DNA of 6,196 nucleotides from Rhodospirillales bacterium (GCA_015654825.1 JAATGE010000484.1:1-6196); one strand, 5' to 3'; counted from the first letter of the stretch, positions 1-6,067 are shown. Program-made: numbers and translations. Notes: a model not told the origin generated them from the letters alone.

Positions 1-289
1 CCTTGATCGCTCGCAAAAGCGTCCTTGCCGGCCCGCTCGGCCGTTTGGCGCCCCGCTCCCAGTCCTGCACCGTCCGCACACTGAACTCGTAGGCCGCCGC
101 AAACTGCGCCTGCGTCATGCCCGCCGCCCGCCTGATCGCCCGCCCATCGACTTCCGGCGCCATGTCGGGTGCCGCGTCCGGATTGCCCGCGATCTGCGCG
201 GCAATATCCGCATTACTGATTGCATCCACGCGGCCCCAATCCGTCGTCGCCAGGGCGCACCGCGCCCCCGCGCTCAATGCTTTCGCCAT
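1..289 (-). CDS. Helix-turn-helix (XRE-type) antitoxin, 3' end beyond window
   Basis: Seen: reading leftward from ATG at 289-287, the frame stays open to the window edge (96 codons), so the C-terminus is missing. The N-terminal third reads like the conserved stretch of small antitoxins (DWGRVDAISNADIAAQI, then NPDAAPD). A helix-turn-helix follows at about residues 50-90, with RRAAGMTQAQFAAAYEFSV and then RTVQDWERGAKRPSGPART, the pattern of HTH antitoxins in which a WExG motif precedes a Pro-rich turn. A Shine-Dalgarno-like GGAGG lies at 304-300, 10 bases before the start. Known: such antitoxins bind the partner toxin and repress their own operon. Context: it lies directly behind a BrnT-type toxin, and its start overlaps the toxin's 3' end. 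Inferred: it is still functional as a repressor although the toxin is broken. It could instead be read as a generic XRE regulator. Confidence 0.82.
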   Translation of the reverse strand, partial: MAKALSAGARCALATTDWGRVDAISNADIAAQIAGNPDAAPDMAPEVDGRAIRRAAGMTQAQFAAAYEFSVRTVQDWERGAKRPSGPARTLLRAIK

Positions 290-542
290 AACGCCCCAAC
301 CTCCCGACTGTTCGCGCGAGGCAGCGAAATCACCCGCCGATCGCCACCCCGGTCCACGTAAACACAAACAAACAAGCGACTCTCGACGTAGCCGAACGCG
401 ACCTCACAAACTTCGCCATAATCGAACCGATCATCCGCCACCGACACATGCGTCCGGAAAACAAAACCTCAGCCAACCCAAGCGAAACGCCGTGCTTGGC
501 AAGGTTAGACACGTCCTTGGCGGGGTCGAACACATACCGCAC
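274..542 (-). pseudogene. brnT: BrnT-family toxin (DUF497), frameshifted
   Basis: Seen: from GTG at 542 the protein begins MRYVFDPAKDVSNLAKHGVS and LGLAEVLF, the classic BrnT N-terminus (FDPxK...N..KHGV). In that frame it soon turns into unrelated sequence and stops at 330. The rest of the family pattern is in another frame from about 455 down: HVSVADDRFDYGEVCEVAFG, then YVESRLFVCVYVDRG and DRRVISLPRANSREV, stopping at 274. One missing base in or near the A/T run at 458-466 accounts for the switch, giving about 90 residues, the normal BrnT length. Known: BrnT toxins are small ribonucleases that block translation, and the conserved His and Arg residues sit in these two halves. Upstream of the GTG an in-frame TAG (551-549) fixes the start region. 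A second frame switch near 294-297 is likely (see findings). Inferred: toxin inactive; a homopolymer sequencing error is the alternative. Confidence 0.83.
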
Positions 543-578
543 AAAAAACTACTATACGCCGCTGGCGTAGTTGAACAA
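540..578 (-). promoter_or_regulatory. Toxin-antitoxin promoter with inverted-repeat operator
   Basis: Seen on the minus strand: TTGTTC (578-573), a 16-base spacer, then TATAGT (556-551), close to the sigma-70 -35 and -10 consensus. The spacer and -10 contain TACGCC-AGC-GGCGTA, a perfect 6-base inverted repeat with a 3-base centre, flanked by ACTA/TAGT-type outer bases. Only 8 bases separate the -10 from the toxin GTG at 542, so transcription would begin at or within a base or two of the start codon, and there is no room for a ribosome binding site. Known: antitoxins of such modules commonly bind palindromes over their own promoter. Inferred: autoregulation by the HTH antitoxin and a leaderless mRNA. 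Confidence 0.55.
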
Positions 579-767
579 ACGCTACGCGCCCAACCGCCGC
601 CCCGCCTCAGCCTGGGCGTAAACCCCCACCGCTCCAAAAAACCCCTTGCCCACCCCTCCAACCGCCGCTATTGTTAGTGTTGATAACCTACAAATTCAGC
701 TAGCCTGAACGCCACCCCACCCATCCAACCGCAAGAAGCCGCCGACCGCACCGCGCGCCACCTGCGC

Positions 768-1430
768 ATGTTGGCGGAGCTGGAACAGCTCGGCATGCAG
801 CTCGCCCGCGCCACCGCGGCCCGCGCCCTCGTCGACCTGGCCGAACCCGAACCCGACCCCGAATCCGAACCAGCCCCCGCGGCCGACCCGCCAAAACAAC
901 CAGCCCCGTCGCCCCCCTGCGAACCCCTCGCCTCGGAGCAACCAGCGGCCGCGGTTCCCAAAACCCCGCGCCCCGCCAGGCCCCCCGGCACCCCCAGACC
1001 CATCGACCCAGCCTTGCTCTTCATCCGCCTGGCCGCCGCCATCCGCGAGCTGATCGCCATCGAAGCCCACCTCGCCGACGCCCCCACCACCGCCCGCGGC
1101 ACCATCAACCCCGCCCTCCGCGCCGACCCACGCCGCGCCAAACTCCTCGAAGGCCTCCGCATCGTCACCGAAAACCACCCCAACCGCACCGAAGAGCTCC
1201 GCCTGACCATCGCCCGCGCCGACGAGGAACTCGCCGCGGACCCCGATCACACCATCGAATTCCCCGAACTCCTCTTCATCATCTGCGAATCCCTCGGCAT
1301 CGAAATGGATCTCGCCCGGCTCCCGGACGAGTATCTCGGCATCGATCCAAATGCCCCCGACGCCGACCCCCTCGGCCCACCTGTCCGACTGGCAGCAACC
1401 CCCAAAACCCCAGCCACCTCGCCGCCCTGA
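768..1430 (+). CDS. Pro/Ala-rich protein of unknown function
   Basis: I do not recognise this protein. From the ATG at 768 it has 220 residues in three parts. Residues 1-27 form a probable helix (LAELEQLGMQLARATAARAL). Residues 28-80 form a low-complexity Pro/Ala/Glu linker with a repeated EPxP-like pattern. Residues 81-200 form a more ordered region with amphipathic helices (RLAAAIRELIAIEAHLA, then KLLEGLRIVTENHP) and an acidic stretch (FPELLFIICESLGIEMD). There is no signal peptide or membrane segment. No Shine-Dalgarno precedes the ATG, and the same frame upstream, open from 687, keeps protein-like sequence (IQPQEAADRTARHLR) without an ATG, GTG or TTG, so the true start is uncertain. Codon bias toward C in third positions supports real coding. 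It is transcribed away from the toxin-antitoxin pair. A cytoplasmic structural or regulatory protein is possible, but no function can be assigned. Confidence 0.7.
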   Translation: MLAELEQLGMQLARATAARALVDLAEPEPDPESEPAPAADPPKQPAPSPPCEPLASEQPAAAVPKTPRPARPPGTPRPIDPALLFIRLAAAIRELIAIEAHLADAPTTARGTINPALRADPRRAKLLEGLRIVTENHPNRTEELRLTIARADEELAADPDHTIEFPELLFIICESLGIEMDLARLPDEYLGIDPNAPDADPLGPPVRLAATPKTPATSPP

Positions 1431-1809
1431 TCCGCGCCGCCCCCACCCGGATACCGTTGCGTTTCACTAACACCATCGCGCCCGCGCGCTGCGTACCGCA
1501 ACGAGTGCGCGCGGTTGTATGCTGTCCGGCCATGCGGAAGCCCAAACCGGCGGCAGCGCGGCTCAAACCCACGCGCCGAAAACCGCCACCCATCGGCGTG
1601 TGCAAATCGCATCCCAGGCGCAACCGATCCATCCGCACCCCGCGTCGCCGCGCGCAGCACCGCATTCCCAAGGCACCGGCCGCCCTCGCCCTGTCCCGCA
1701 TCCCGGCCCCGCGCGGCCCAGGTCCCCCCACACCCCCCCACACCAAAACCTGGAAAATGGCGCAGTGCAGCATACCTCTCCCTGAGCAACCAGCGCTCAC
1801 GGAGCCCAG
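1431..1809. other. Intergenic stretch, no supported gene
   Basis: These 379 bases lie between the unknown Pro-rich protein and the ene-reductase. Open frames cross it on both strands, but their translations are Arg/Pro-rich (plus) or Gly/Arg-rich (minus), with no recognisable motif, as expected from GC-rich non-coding DNA. I checked for a divergent HxlR, TetR or LysR-type regulator of the ene-reductase and saw none. The only clear signal is GGAG at 1801-1804, five bases before the ATG at 1810, which is the ene-reductase ribosome binding site. No convincing promoter hexamers or long inverted repeats were found. Confidence 0.6.
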
Positions 1810-2913
1810 ATGGACACCCAAGTCACCCAGCTCACCGACCTCTTCCAGCCCGTCCGCCTCGGCCCGCTCACCCTGCAGAACCGCGTCGTCATGGCCCCGC
1901 TCACCCGCAGCCGCGCCGCCGCCGGCGACGTCCCCACCGCCATGAACGCCACCTACTACCGCCAGCGCGCCGAGGCCGGCCTGATCATCAGCGAGGCCAG
2001 CCAGATCTCCCCCCAGGGCAAGGGCTACGCCTGGACCCCCGGCATCTACAGCGACGCCCAGATCGCCGGCTGGCGCCTGGTCACCGACGCCGTCCACGAA
2101 GCCGGCGGCCTGATCTACTGCCAGCTCTGGCACGTCGGCCGCATCAGCCACCCCGATCTGCAGCAGGGCCACGTCCTGCCGGTCTCCGCCAGCGCCATCC
2201 GCCCCCGCGGCAAGGCCTTCACCGAAACCGGCTTTCAGCCCATCCCGACGCCGCGCCCGCTGCGCACCGACGAAATCCCCGGTCTCATCGCCGACTACGC
2301 CCACGCCGCCACCGCGGCCAAGAAAGCCGGCTTCGACGGCGTCGAAATCCACGCCGCCAACGGCTACCTGATCGACCAGTTCCTGCGCACCAAAACCAAC
2401 TACCGCACCGACCTCTACGGCGGCACGCTGGAAAACCGCCTCCGCCTGCTCACCGAGGTAACCCGGGCCGTGGTCGGCGTCTGGGGCGGCGACCGCGTCG
2501 GCGTGCGCCTCGCCCCGGTCAGCGGCGCCAACGACGTCGCCGACGCCGACCCGGCAACGACATTCGGCACCGCCGTGCAACGGCTCGACAGCATCGGCGT
2601 CATCTACATCCACATCGTCGAAGGCCAGACCATCGGCCCGCGCGACACCACCGGCTTTGATTTCGGCGCCCTGCAACGCAGCTTCCGCGGCCTCTACATC
2701 GCCAACAACGGCTACACCCGGGACCTCGCATTGCAGGCCCGCCGCGAACACACCGCCGACCTGGTCGCCTTCGGCCGCCCCTGGCTCGGCAACCCCGACC
2801 TGGTCACCCGCCTGCGCATCGATGCGCAACTGACCGAAGCCAACCGCGAAACCTGGTACGGCGGCGCCGAGGCAGGCTACATTGACTATCCGCGCCTCGA
2901 CGGGGCGGTTTAG
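1810..2913 (+). CDS. nemA: Old Yellow Enzyme family ene-reductase (NemA-like alkene reductase)
   Basis: This is an FMN-containing, NAD(P)H-dependent enzyme that reduces activated C=C bonds (enones, maleimides) and, in relatives, nitro compounds and nitrate esters; it acts in the cytoplasm. Its 367 residues match the family's usual length and form a single TIM barrel. Motifs seen in order: MAPLTR at 28-33; YYRQRAEAGLIISE at 49-62; QLWHVGR at 105-111, with the Gln that contacts FMN; EIHAANGYLIDQFL at 179-192, giving the substrate-anion pair His181/Asn184 and proton donor Tyr186; DLYGGTLENR at 201-210; Arg233; and the FMN phosphate region NNGYT (299-303) and FGRP (321-324). Numbering of 181, 184, 186 and 233 coincides with PETN reductase. 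The start is fixed by GGAG five bases upstream. It stands alone: a 379-base gap precedes it and a palindromic repeat follows. All key residues are present. The nemA symbol means family resemblance; physiological substrate is unknown. Confidence 0.95.
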   Translation: MDTQVTQLTDLFQPVRLGPLTLQNRVVMAPLTRSRAAAGDVPTAMNATYYRQRAEAGLIISEASQISPQGKGYAWTPGIYSDAQIAGWRLVTDAVHEAGGLIYCQLWHVGRISHPDLQQGHVLPVSASAIRPRGKAFTETGFQPIPTPRPLRTDEIPGLIADYAHAATAAKKAGFDGVEIHAANGYLIDQFLRTKTNYRTDLYGGTLENRLRLLTEVTRAVVGVWGGDRVGVRLAPVSGANDVADADPATTFGTAVQRLDSIGVIYIHIVEGQTIGPRDTTGFDFGALQRSFRGLYIANNGYTRDLALQARREHTADLVAFGRPWLGNPDLVTRLRIDAQLTEANRETWYGGAEAGYIDYPRLDGAV

Positions 2914-2921
2914 CGAGGAAA

Positions 2922-3099
2922 GGAAGGCCAGGGGCTCCGCCCCCTGGACCCCCGACGGCGTGCCGCCGCCTGCGTTAGCGCTGCGCGGCGGGAGTCCGGC
3001 TGATTGGCTCGCAGCCGATGCCACGCTCGGAACAAATAAAATTGGGGTCTGGGGCCTACTGGCCCCAGCTTGGTCCAGGGGCAGAGCCCCTGGCCTACC
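2922..3099. repeat. Palindromic intergenic repeat, copy A
   Basis: Seen: the ends are inverted copies of each other. The left arm (2922-2950) begins GGAAGGCCAGGGGCTC and the right arm (3072-3099) ends GAGCCCCTGGCCTACC; they pair with only a few differences. Each arm also folds on itself (CCAGGGGC-AGA-GCCCCTGG at 3075-3093). Further hairpins lie inside: CTGGGGCC-TACT-GGCCCCAG (3049-3068, perfect) and CCGCCGC/GCGGCGG (2963-2969 with 2985-2991). It starts nine bases after the ene-reductase stop and ends 72 bases before uppP. The right half closely matches copy B near 5863-5914, in the same orientation. No obvious flanking target-site duplication. Inferred: member of a dispersed MITE/REP-like family that may end transcription of the upstream gene, though no T-tract follows the stems. 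Confidence 0.82.
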
Positions 3100-3171
3100 T
3101 ACCCCTGTCGCCTTCCGAAACCCCCACCACCCTGCTAAGCGGGCCGCGCGCTTTCAGGAGTCCGCCGACGC

Positions 3172-4017
3172 ATGACGGCAATTCAGGCCATGGTAATTGC
3201 CGTCCTCCAGGGCGCGACGGAGCTTTTCCCGGTCAGTTCACTCGGCCACGCCGTCATCCTGCCGCGCCTGCTCGGCTGGCAGCTCGACCAGCACGGCACC
3301 GCCTTCCTGCCCTTCCTGGTCATGCTCCATCTCGGCACCGCGGCTGCCCTCCTGCTGTATTTCTGGCGTGACTGGTGGGCGCTCGCCCTCGGCAATTTGG
3401 GCCTGCTCGATGCCCACCGCGTGCGCGAAAGCCGCCGCATCCTGTGGCTGCTGGTCATTGCCACGATCCCCGCCGCCGTGCTCGGCTTCGCCCTGGAACA
3501 CCGGCTGCGCGCCCTGTTTGGCACCCCGCTGCTCGCGGCGCTGTTCCTGATCGCCAACGGATTTCTGCTGCTCTTCGGCGAGCGCTTGCGCCGCCGTCCG
3601 CTCACCACCGAACAGCGCGCGATCGCCAGCCTCACGCCGACGGACGCGCTGACGATCGGTCTATGGCAAAGTCTGGCGCTGCTGCCGGGCATTTCGCGCA
3701 GCGGCGCGACCATCGTCGGCGGCCTGCTGCGCGGCATCGACCATGCCGCCGCGGCGCATTTCTCGTTTCTGATCGCGACGCCGATCATTCTGGCCGCGGC
3801 GCTTAAGGAAGTACCCAAGCTGCTGCACGCGGGCCTGCCCGCCGGAACCTTCGCGCTCGCCGCTGCCTCGTCGCTGGTGGCGGGCGTAGTAGCCTTCGCC
3901 AGCACCGCGTTCCTGATGCGGTACTTCCGCGGCCACGACCACTGGGCGCTCGATCCGTTCGCCTATTACTGCATTGCCGCCGGCGCCCTGAGCGCCGCCT
4001 GGTTCCTGATAGCATGA
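3172..4017 (+). CDS. uppP: Undecaprenyl-diphosphatase (UppP/BacA)
   Basis: This integral membrane phosphatase converts undecaprenyl diphosphate to undecaprenyl phosphate, recycling the lipid carrier for peptidoglycan and surface polysaccharides; raised levels give bacitracin resistance in relatives. At 281 residues it has the usual family length. Seen: the first catalytic block QGATELFPVSSLGH at 13-26, with the (E/Q)xxxE motif as Gln13/Glu17 and the PVSS turn; the second block PGISRSGATI at 172-181, with the essential Arg at 176; and about eight hydrophobic segments, including LLVIATIPAAVLGF at 93-106. The first acidic position is Gln where E. coli has Glu, a variation common in the family. 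AGGAG at 3156-3160 lies 11 bases before the ATG, a slightly long spacing. Its stop overlaps the start of the next gene by four bases (ATGA), so at least three genes are probably co-translated. Confidence 0.96.
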   Translation: MTAIQAMVIAVLQGATELFPVSSLGHAVILPRLLGWQLDQHGTAFLPFLVMLHLGTAAALLLYFWRDWWALALGNLGLLDAHRVRESRRILWLLVIATIPAAVLGFALEHRLRALFGTPLLAALFLIANGFLLLFGERLRRRPLTTEQRAIASLTPTDALTIGLWQSLALLPGISRSGATIVGGLLRGIDHAAAAHFSFLIATPIILAAALKEVPKLLHAGLPAGTFALAAASSLVAGVVAFASTAFLMRYFRGHDHWALDPFAYYCIAAGALSAAWFLIA

Positions 4018-4793
4018 AACTCCGTTCCCTCATCGGAAAGGTCCGCGGCAGTGCCCTGGCCTTGCTGCTTCTTGGTGCCGCCGCCCCCGCGCACCTCGCC
4101 TCGGTGCCGCTAAGCCGCGCGGACCTCCCCTGGTGGCGCGCACGCCTGGCCGAAAAGGCAGCCGAACTACATCGCGGCCCTGTCGACCTGGTGTTTTACG
4201 GCGACAGCATCACGCAGGATTGGGAATTGTCCGGCCCCGCGCCATGGGCCGATTTCCAAACCGAATGGCAACGATTCTACGGCGGCCGCCATGCCGTCAA
4301 TCTAGGTTTCAAGGGCGATGCAACCGCGCATCTACTATGGCGCATCGAGAACGGCGAGGCCGCCGGCATACACCCGAAGGCCGCCGTCGTGCTGATCGGT
4401 GCCAACAATTTCGGCAAATTGCACTGGCCCGCCGCGGAAACCGAGGCCGCCATCGAAAAGATCGTCTCCGAACTGAACGCCCGCCTGCCCGGCACCCACG
4501 TGCTGCTGCTCGGCGTCTTGCCGAGCGTGCGCAGCGCGTGGGTCGATCAGAACACCGAAAATCTCAACCGCGCCCTGGCCGCCCGCTACCACGACGGCCA
4601 CCAGGCGGTTTTCATGGACCTTTCGGCCCTGTTCCTGAAACATGGCCGCGTCGACCCGGACAAATTCCTCGACGTGCGGCTCACCCCGCCCGAACCGCCG
4701 CTGCACCCGAACGCCGTCACCCAGGCCGCCATGGCGGCGGCGATCGAGCCCGTCCTCAGCGCCTGGCTCGGCGACCGGCCGCGCGCGCCATGA
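4014..4793 (+). CDS. Secreted SGNH/GDSL-family hydrolase
   Basis: A probable esterase or acetylhydrolase of 259 residues. Seen: an N-terminal signal peptide with basic residues at 2-11, hydrophobic core ALALLLLGAA (14-23) and likely cleavage after Ala26 or Ala29, so it should act in the periplasm or outside. SGNH blocks follow: block I VFYGDSITQDW (60-70) with nucleophile Ser65; block II around NLGFKGDAT (96-104) with Gly98; block III LIGANNFG (127-134) with Asn131; and catalytic His231 in LHPNAV. The aspartate expected three residues before that His is Pro228, with Glu227 next to it. Known: relatives include PAF-acetylhydrolase-like enzymes and carbohydrate esterases that remove acyl groups from lipids or glycans. 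Its ATG sits in the uppP stop (ATGA) with no clear ribosome binding site, which suggests translational coupling. It overlaps the next gene in the same way. Substrate unknown; an envelope glycan or lipid is a guess from context. Confidence 0.9.
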   Translation: MKLRSLIGKVRGSALALLLLGAAAPAHLASVPLSRADLPWWRARLAEKAAELHRGPVDLVFYGDSITQDWELSGPAPWADFQTEWQRFYGGRHAVNLGFKGDATAHLLWRIENGEAAGIHPKAAVVLIGANNFGKLHWPAAETEAAIEKIVSELNARLPGTHVLLLGVLPSVRSAWVDQNTENLNRALAARYHDGHQAVFMDLSALFLKHGRVDPDKFLDVRLTPPEPPLHPNAVTQAAMAAAIEPVLSAWLGDRPRAP

Positions 4794-5698
4794 TCCGCGC
4801 TGCCTACCCGCTCGTCCTGGTCGCGGCCGCGTCGGCGCCCGCCCGCGCCGAGCCCGCGCTCTGCCCGACCGCCCCCAGCACGCTCGCGTTCGACCTGGGA
4901 AGCTACCACGGCAGCGCCTGGATCACCGACGCGGACGGCCGCGCCGCGTTCGCCGGCGGAACGCGCTTCGACTGCCCCGCCTCCACCGGCCTGCACGCCT
5001 GGCAAAGCTGCAATTTTTCAGTCTGCGACCTGCCCGACGGCGACTACGGATTGCGCTTCTCGCGCATGAAGCCCCCGGCGGAAATCGCCTTCACTCTGTC
5101 CGGCGGCAAATTGCGCCTGGCACCTACGGAGCTCGCGGTGCAGGCCGGCAATTACGGCATCGACGCCACCGGCAGCCGCGTCGCGGTCACCTTCGATCTG
5201 CGCGGCTACGATCTGCCCTGGTCGCTGGAAGCCTGGCCGCCGCCCGCATTCCACGGCACCGACACCGGCCACCGCGGCCAGGCCGAGGGCACGATCGTCA
5301 CCCTCTCGCTGTATCCCGCAACACCCTACGCGGTTCGCTTCGGCGACCGGCCCGGCGCCGTCGTCACGGCCGGTTTCGACGGCGCGCTCCATGTGGCGCC
5401 ACTCGCCGGCAGCCCGCCCGGCCACCCGCTGCGCCTGCAAGACAACCGCCTCATCCTGCGCACCGCGCAACTGACCATCGCTCCGCTGTCGGCCGACACC
5501 ACCTGGCACATCGCCGACACTTCGCCGGCGCCCGGCCCACGCACTTTGGTGTTCGCCGCATCTTCCAGCATCCGCGTGTCGGACGACCAGCACGCGACCT
5601 CCGAAACCCTGACGCTCGACGACGAGTGCCACCCTACCTTGTCCGGCGCCGGACCATCCGGCTTCACGGTAACGGCGCCGCTCGGGTGCTCGCATTAG
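4790..5698 (+). CDS. Secreted cysteine-containing protein of unknown function
   Basis: I do not recognise this 302-residue protein. The start at 4790 is chosen because it gives a clean signal peptide (MIRAAYPLVLVAAASAPARA, cleavage after Ala20) and overlaps the preceding stop as ATGA; the same frame runs open further upstream but only as a shadow of the hydrolase gene. The mature part holds six cysteines that I can count: 25, 62, 74 and 79 near the N-terminus, and 280 and 300 near the C-terminus. They could make three disulphides in the periplasm. The sequence alternates short hydrophobic and polar stretches with many Gly, Thr and Asp (AFDLGSYHGSAWITDADG; VAVTFDLRGYDLPWSLEAW), which suggests beta-sandwich-like folding. 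There is no membrane anchor or lipobox. The stop TAG at 5696-5698 runs directly into a palindromic repeat. Being third in the uppP operon suggests an envelope role, but this is inference only. Confidence 0.85.
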   Translation: MIRAAYPLVLVAAASAPARAEPALCPTAPSTLAFDLGSYHGSAWITDADGRAAFAGGTRFDCPASTGLHAWQSCNFSVCDLPDGDYGLRFSRMKPPAEIAFTLSGGKLRLAPTELAVQAGNYGIDATGSRVAVTFDLRGYDLPWSLEAWPPPAFHGTDTGHRGQAEGTIVTLSLYPATPYAVRFGDRPGAVVTAGFDGALHVAPLAGSPPGHPLRLQDNRLILRTAQLTIAPLSADTTWHIADTSPAPGPRTLVFAASSSIRVSDDQHATSETLTLDDECHPTLSGAGPSGFTVTAPLGCSH

Positions 5699-5914
5699 GA
5701 AGGCCAGGGCTCTGCCCTGGACCCGTCACGCCGGAGGCGTGCTGCGCACGACGGGCCTGAGGCCCCAGACCCCCACTGATTGGAGGGAACGGCGAAGCCT
5801 GAAAGCTATCATTGGCACTGGCTTCGCCGGGGAGGCGATGAAGTGCGTTTCCCCCAATGAATGGGGTCTGGGGCGTACGGCCCCAGCGGGTCCAGGGCAG
5901 AGCCCTGGCCTTCC
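5698..5914. repeat. Palindromic intergenic repeat, copy B
   Basis: Seen: a perfect 27-base inverted repeat forms the ends (5698-5724 and 5888-5914; outermost bases GGAAGGCC and GGCCTTCC). Nested inside are a second near-perfect pair of about 20 bases (5763-5783 with 5854-5873, core CCCCAGACCCC), then a 9-base pair GGCGAAGCC/GGCTTCGCC (5791-5799 with 5820-5828). Each outer arm is also a hairpin (CCAGGGC-TCT-GCCCTGG), as is CTGGGGC-GTACG-GCCCCAG (5868-5886). The whole 217 bases could fold into one long branched stem. It shares its outer arms and right half with copy A, in the same orientation. No transposase and no clear target-site duplication are seen. Inferred: dispersed non-coding element, possibly a terminator or RNA-processing signal between the operon and the tRNA gene. 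Confidence 0.88.
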
Positions 5915-5951
5915 TGATCTTACCCTCCCTCGCCGCCGATATAGCGGCGCC

Positions 5952-5980
5952 TTGCACCGCGCCGGGGCAGCGGCTAGGAA
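5952..5980 (+). promoter_or_regulatory. Possible tRNA promoter
   Basis: TTGCAC (5952-5957) and TAGGAA (5975-5980) are 17 bases apart, and the second lies 12 bases before the tRNA, so a start about seven bases downstream would fit a short leader. Each hexamer matches the sigma-70 consensus at only about three of six positions. The downstream element sits in a small hairpin, CGGCT-AGGA-AGCCG (5971-5984). The placement is right but the match is weak. Confidence 0.3.
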
Positions 5981-5992
5981 GCCGCGCACGGC

Positions 5993-6067
<75 letters not shown>

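Noticed and set aside
575..687. Small minus-strand frame ending AGRRLGA, upstream of the toxin
   Set aside because: The last part looks protein-like, but the frame is only about 37 codons, has no ATG, and its GTG candidates have a ribosome site too close to be usable. It may be the remnant of a gene end, not supported as a gene.
1745..1785. Possible sigma-54 promoter (TGGCGC...GC) before the ene-reductase
   Set aside because: The GG and GC elements are one base off the required spacing and the -12 TTGC is absent.
1457..1945. Arg/Pro-rich plus-strand frame in the gap before the ene-reductase
   Set aside because: Low-complexity basic composition, no ribosome binding site or motif, and it overlaps the certain ene-reductase start in another frame.
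1279..3024. A 581-codon open frame on the minus strand, antisense to the ene-reductase
   Set aside because: Its translation is Gly/Ala/Val/Asp repeats with no motif, it mirrors the codon bias of the plus-strand enzyme, and it lacks a ribosome binding site.
2922..3099. CRISPR array or integron attC site
   Set aside because: The repeats are inverted and nested, not evenly spaced direct repeats, and no integrase-type core sites or cas genes are present.
4133..4789. Upstream in-frame extension of the secreted cysteine protein, through the SGNH hydrolase gene
   Set aside because: The extension translates to Arg/Pro-rich sequence typical of a shadow frame, while the ATG at 4790 gives a signal peptide and an ATGA overlap.
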